Shown one piece after another: positions 61,968 to 64,000 of a stretch of 64,000 nucleotides of DNA. The notes beneath the pieces are model-generated. The model made no database searches. It saw nothing but the letters and a program-made list of their open reading frames with translations, and was not told the origin of the DNA. Position 1 is the first letter of the stretch; the number at the start of each line of letters is the position of its first letter. The DNA lies in NCBI GenBank assembly GCA_046299415.1, contig JBKBII010000006.1, positions 114,489-178,488 of the forward strand, given 5' to 3'. Position numbers and translations under genes: made by a program. Origin of the DNA: JBKBII01 sp046299415 (GTDB lineage: Bacteria; Pseudomonadota; Gammaproteobacteria; Ectothiorhodospirales; Ectothiorhodospiraceae).

Positions 61968-64000
61968 TCATTGGGCTGGAAGCCCCGGCCCCGGTTCCGG
62001 ACGGGTCGTCACAAGCTGAGACCAGCGGGCGGCGATGCCATCGGTGATGTCTTCTTCAGTCCATTCGAATCCGGGCTGGCCGGCCTGCACATCGGGGCCG
62101 CTCGCGCAACGCTGCACCAGCCGGCACTCACCCAGTCCGCAGTGGCGAAACCCCCGCTCGTCGATCACCTCGAGCGCGGCAGTGGCTTCGGGTATCGGGT
62201 CGGCCATGTGCGGTTGGCCGCGAAAGGCTTCGCACAGGCCTCCCGGTTCGGAACAGCGCAGAAAGGCTGAAAGGAACGGCATGCTCATGTCGGTGACATC
62301 GTCGTATCGCGGCCCGAAGATCGTGAGTAAGCCATCGGGATAGAGTGTGGCGGGATCGTGAAAACAACTTTCGAAACGTTGCTCCGGTTCGTCGATCCAG
62401 GTGTCGACGCCACGTCCGAGGACGGTGTAGACCCCGCTGAGATGGGCGAACGGCAGCGTTGGGTCGGGGGTCGCGGCCGCCGGCCCAGTGTCATCGGCGG
62501 ACCCTGCAGGCGCAGGGTCATGGCGCGCGTTCGGCGTGCCGGTGGTCTCCGCCTCGCCAACCCCAGCCTCGTCGTTCTGTGTCAGGCCAGTAGAATCCGA
62601 GTCCGCTGAAAAGGGGGTCGGTGTTTCGGACGGGAATTCTGGCTCGGGCGTATCGACGATTTCATCCAAAAAGACCCGGATCACGTCGCGATGGATTGCT
62701 GTAGCCTCGGGCCAGGCGTCTTCTGCGTCGGCCGATACCCGATCGATGCGCGGCGTTGCTGCCGAGACCCGACGTGCATGCCAGTCACCGTTGCTTAGGG
62801 TGGTGTCGGCGCCACGTCCCCAGCGCCCGAACCACGCCTCGGTGCCCGAAATGCGGGTGAATTCGAACAGGCCCCACTGGCCGTCGGCGTTATCCCAAAC
62901 GCCGCGGGCGATTCGTGCATCCGGACTGACGACGCCTTCCAGGCGACCTTTCTCCCGTACGCCGATCAGCCGGTCTCCTTGCTGCTGAACATGGACCCAG
63001 CCACGCGAGCCGTACCAGGAGCCTTGAAACGGAAACGACTCGAGAAGCTGCTCGGCGGACAGATCGTCAAGACCGCTGGCTTGGGCCACTTGCAGCGGCG
63101 TCACGACCTCGACGGTGCAGCGAAAGTCACCGGGCTCATCGGCCAGGCAGCCTTGGTGCGATTCCTCACGCATGGCGCGCGCTGCCGGTGTGGCGCGATC
63201 GAGCTTTTGTCCCTCGGTCAGCGTCAGTGTTATGGGTGCACCACCGGGTGCGACGTCGATGACGGTATGCGCGCGGCGCGCTGCGTCATTGTCCGGGCCG
63301 GCGTCGACACGCCAGAGGCCGGGCGGAAGGTGGAACGGCAAAATTTGGCCGTTGCCGTCAATCCAGCGACCGTAGATGATCTGCTCGCCGAATTTAATGT
63401 GCTCCCGATCATCGAGACGATCCGAAAACATCGCCGAAGGGCGATTGGGTGGGAAGCCGTCACGGTCGCGCATGTCGATCACGACGGGTGAGACGTCGAA
63501 ATCGAAAATGAAGTCCAACGTTTCGCCGGCGCGTATCGCGATCAGCTTTTGGCGAGTCACCGAACGATCCAGGGCGCCCCGTAAGAAGTACAGTCCCGGC
63601 GCCAGGGCGAGATCCAGCTTTTTGTGGGCGGTGATGGCCTGGTTCGGGTCGACGACGCCGTCGACGATCGGCATGATTTCGAACAGCGTACGTTCCCCGG
63701 CCGAAGCCGAAACGACGCGGCCAGTTTCTGGTAGCGGTGTGCTGGCATTGACGAGCGTCTGAATGCGCAGGCGAGCCGCAATGACTTCATCGATGGTATG
63801 AACGCCATCGCCGGCAGGAATGTCGACTTCCAGTCGATGGCGCAGCGTTTGGCGCCCAGCCAGCTGGCGCGTCACCAACAGAGTGTAGCGGCCCGGCTCG
63901 AAAGTACCCGAGGCCGTGACCGGTCGTTCATGGTTCCAGATCCTGAAATCCGTTGGCCGGCTTCCACCGTTTTGTGGATCGATGGTGATCTGCACGGCCC
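61968..64000 (-). CDS. Large protein of unknown function, N-terminal part beyond window
   Basis: I do not recognise this protein. The frame is open to the right edge, so the visible 677 codons are the C-terminal part. It begins with repeated beta-rich segments of about 70-90 residues (FEPGRYTLLVTRQLAGRQTL, ALAPGLYFLRGALDRSVTR, HLPPGLWRVDAGPDNDAARR), reminiscent of secreted beta-sandwich domains, with VIDMRDRDG and FPFQGSWYGSRGWVHVQQQ later. A low-complexity Pro/Glu/Ser/Thr/Asp stretch (about residues 455-525) precedes a cysteine-rich end (CFHDP, CSEPGGLCEAF, CGLGECRLVQRC). The composition suggests an exported protein with disulfides. It lies upstream of the hybrid kinase gene in the same direction; a role with that sensor is possible but unproven. 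Confidence 0.7.
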   Translation of the reverse strand, partial: AVQITIDPQNGGSRPTDFRIWNHERPVTASGTFEPGRYTLLVTRQLAGRQTLRHRLEVDIPAGDGVHTIDEVIAARLRIQTLVNASTPLPETGRVVSASAGERTLFEIMPIVDGVVDPNQAITAHKKLDLALAPGLYFLRGALDRSVTRQKLIAIRAGETLDFIFDFDVSPVVIDMRDRDGFPPNRPSAMFSDRLDDREHIKFGEQIIYGRWIDGNGQILPFHLPPGLWRVDAGPDNDAARRAHTVIDVAPGGAPITLTLTEGQKLDRATPAARAMREESHQGCLADEPGDFRCTVEVVTPLQVAQASGLDDLSAEQLLESFPFQGSWYGSRGWVHVQQQGDRLIGVREKGRLEGVVSPDARIARGVWDNADGQWGLFEFTRISGTEAWFGRWGRGADTTLSNGDWHARRVSAATPRIDRVSADAEDAWPEATAIHRDVIRVFLDEIVDTPEPEFPSETPTPFSADSDSTGLTQNDEAGVGEAETTGTPNARHDPAPAGSADDTGPAAATPDPTLPFAHLSGVYTVLGRGVDTWIDEPEQRFESCFHDPATLYPDGLLTIFGPRYDDVTDMSMPFLSAFLRCSEPGGLCEAFRGQPHMADPIPEATAALEVIDERGFRHCGLGECRLVQRCASGPDVQAGQPGFEWTEEDITDGIAARWSQLVTTRPEPGPGLPAQ

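Overview
The window is about 64 kb of GC-rich, gene-dense chromosome. It most likely comes from a gammaproteobacterial chemolithoautotroph, perhaps a sulfur oxidiser. Three things point there: a Halothiobacillus-type alpha-carboxysome operon, a cbbQ/cbbO pair, and the gammaproteobacterial gene order smc-zipA-ligA. The genus cannot be fixed from the sequence. I see no tRNA, rRNA, CRISPR array, insertion sequence or prophage.

Region 1 (1-14.3 kb, plus strand) is the distal part of an alpha-carboxysome operon: csoS2 (cut by the left edge), csoSCA, csoS4A, csoS4B, three almost identical csoS1 genes, a ferritin-like gene, acRAF, the positioning pair mcdA/mcdB, then cbbQ and cbbO (Rubisco activase) and a small unrecognised gene. 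Rubisco cbbL/cbbS should lie just left of the window. Region 2 (15-23.4 kb) holds an orphan periplasmic binding protein translationally overlapped with a membrane PAS-GGDEF-EAL protein, a CbbR-like LysR regulator, and on the minus strand a D-ribulokinase-like FGGY kinase and queF.

Region 3 (24.2-33.5 kb) is smc-zipA-ligA. SMC and LigA carry long low-complexity insertions. Region 4 (34.3-51.6 kb) is a cellulose locus. On the minus strand a fused bcsA-bcsB, a bcsZ with a Tat-like signal, and a BcsC split into a TPR protein and a separate beta-barrel protein are followed by a subtilase lipoprotein, a GH5 cellulase with two CBM2 modules and a small gene. A BcsP/R-BcsQ-like protein with a broken P-loop is divergent on the plus strand.

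Region 5 (51.9-64 kb) holds a decayed zinc alcohol dehydrogenase, a 5'-nucleotidase-like lipoprotein with altered metal ligands, a strong intrinsic terminator, a NarL-type response regulator, a 7TMR-DISM hybrid histidine kinase, and a large unrecognised protein running off the right edge.

Functional reading (inference): CO2 fixation in positioned carboxysomes supplies sugar phosphates, some of which could be exported as cellulose. Cyclic-di-GMP, made or degraded by the GGDEF-EAL protein next to the carboxysome genes and sensed by the PilZ domain of BcsAB, is a plausible link. The unusual points are the split BcsC, the P-loop-less BcsQ, the binding-protein/c-di-GMP pair among CO2-fixation genes, and the recurrent disordered insertions in otherwise conserved proteins outside the carboxysome operon.
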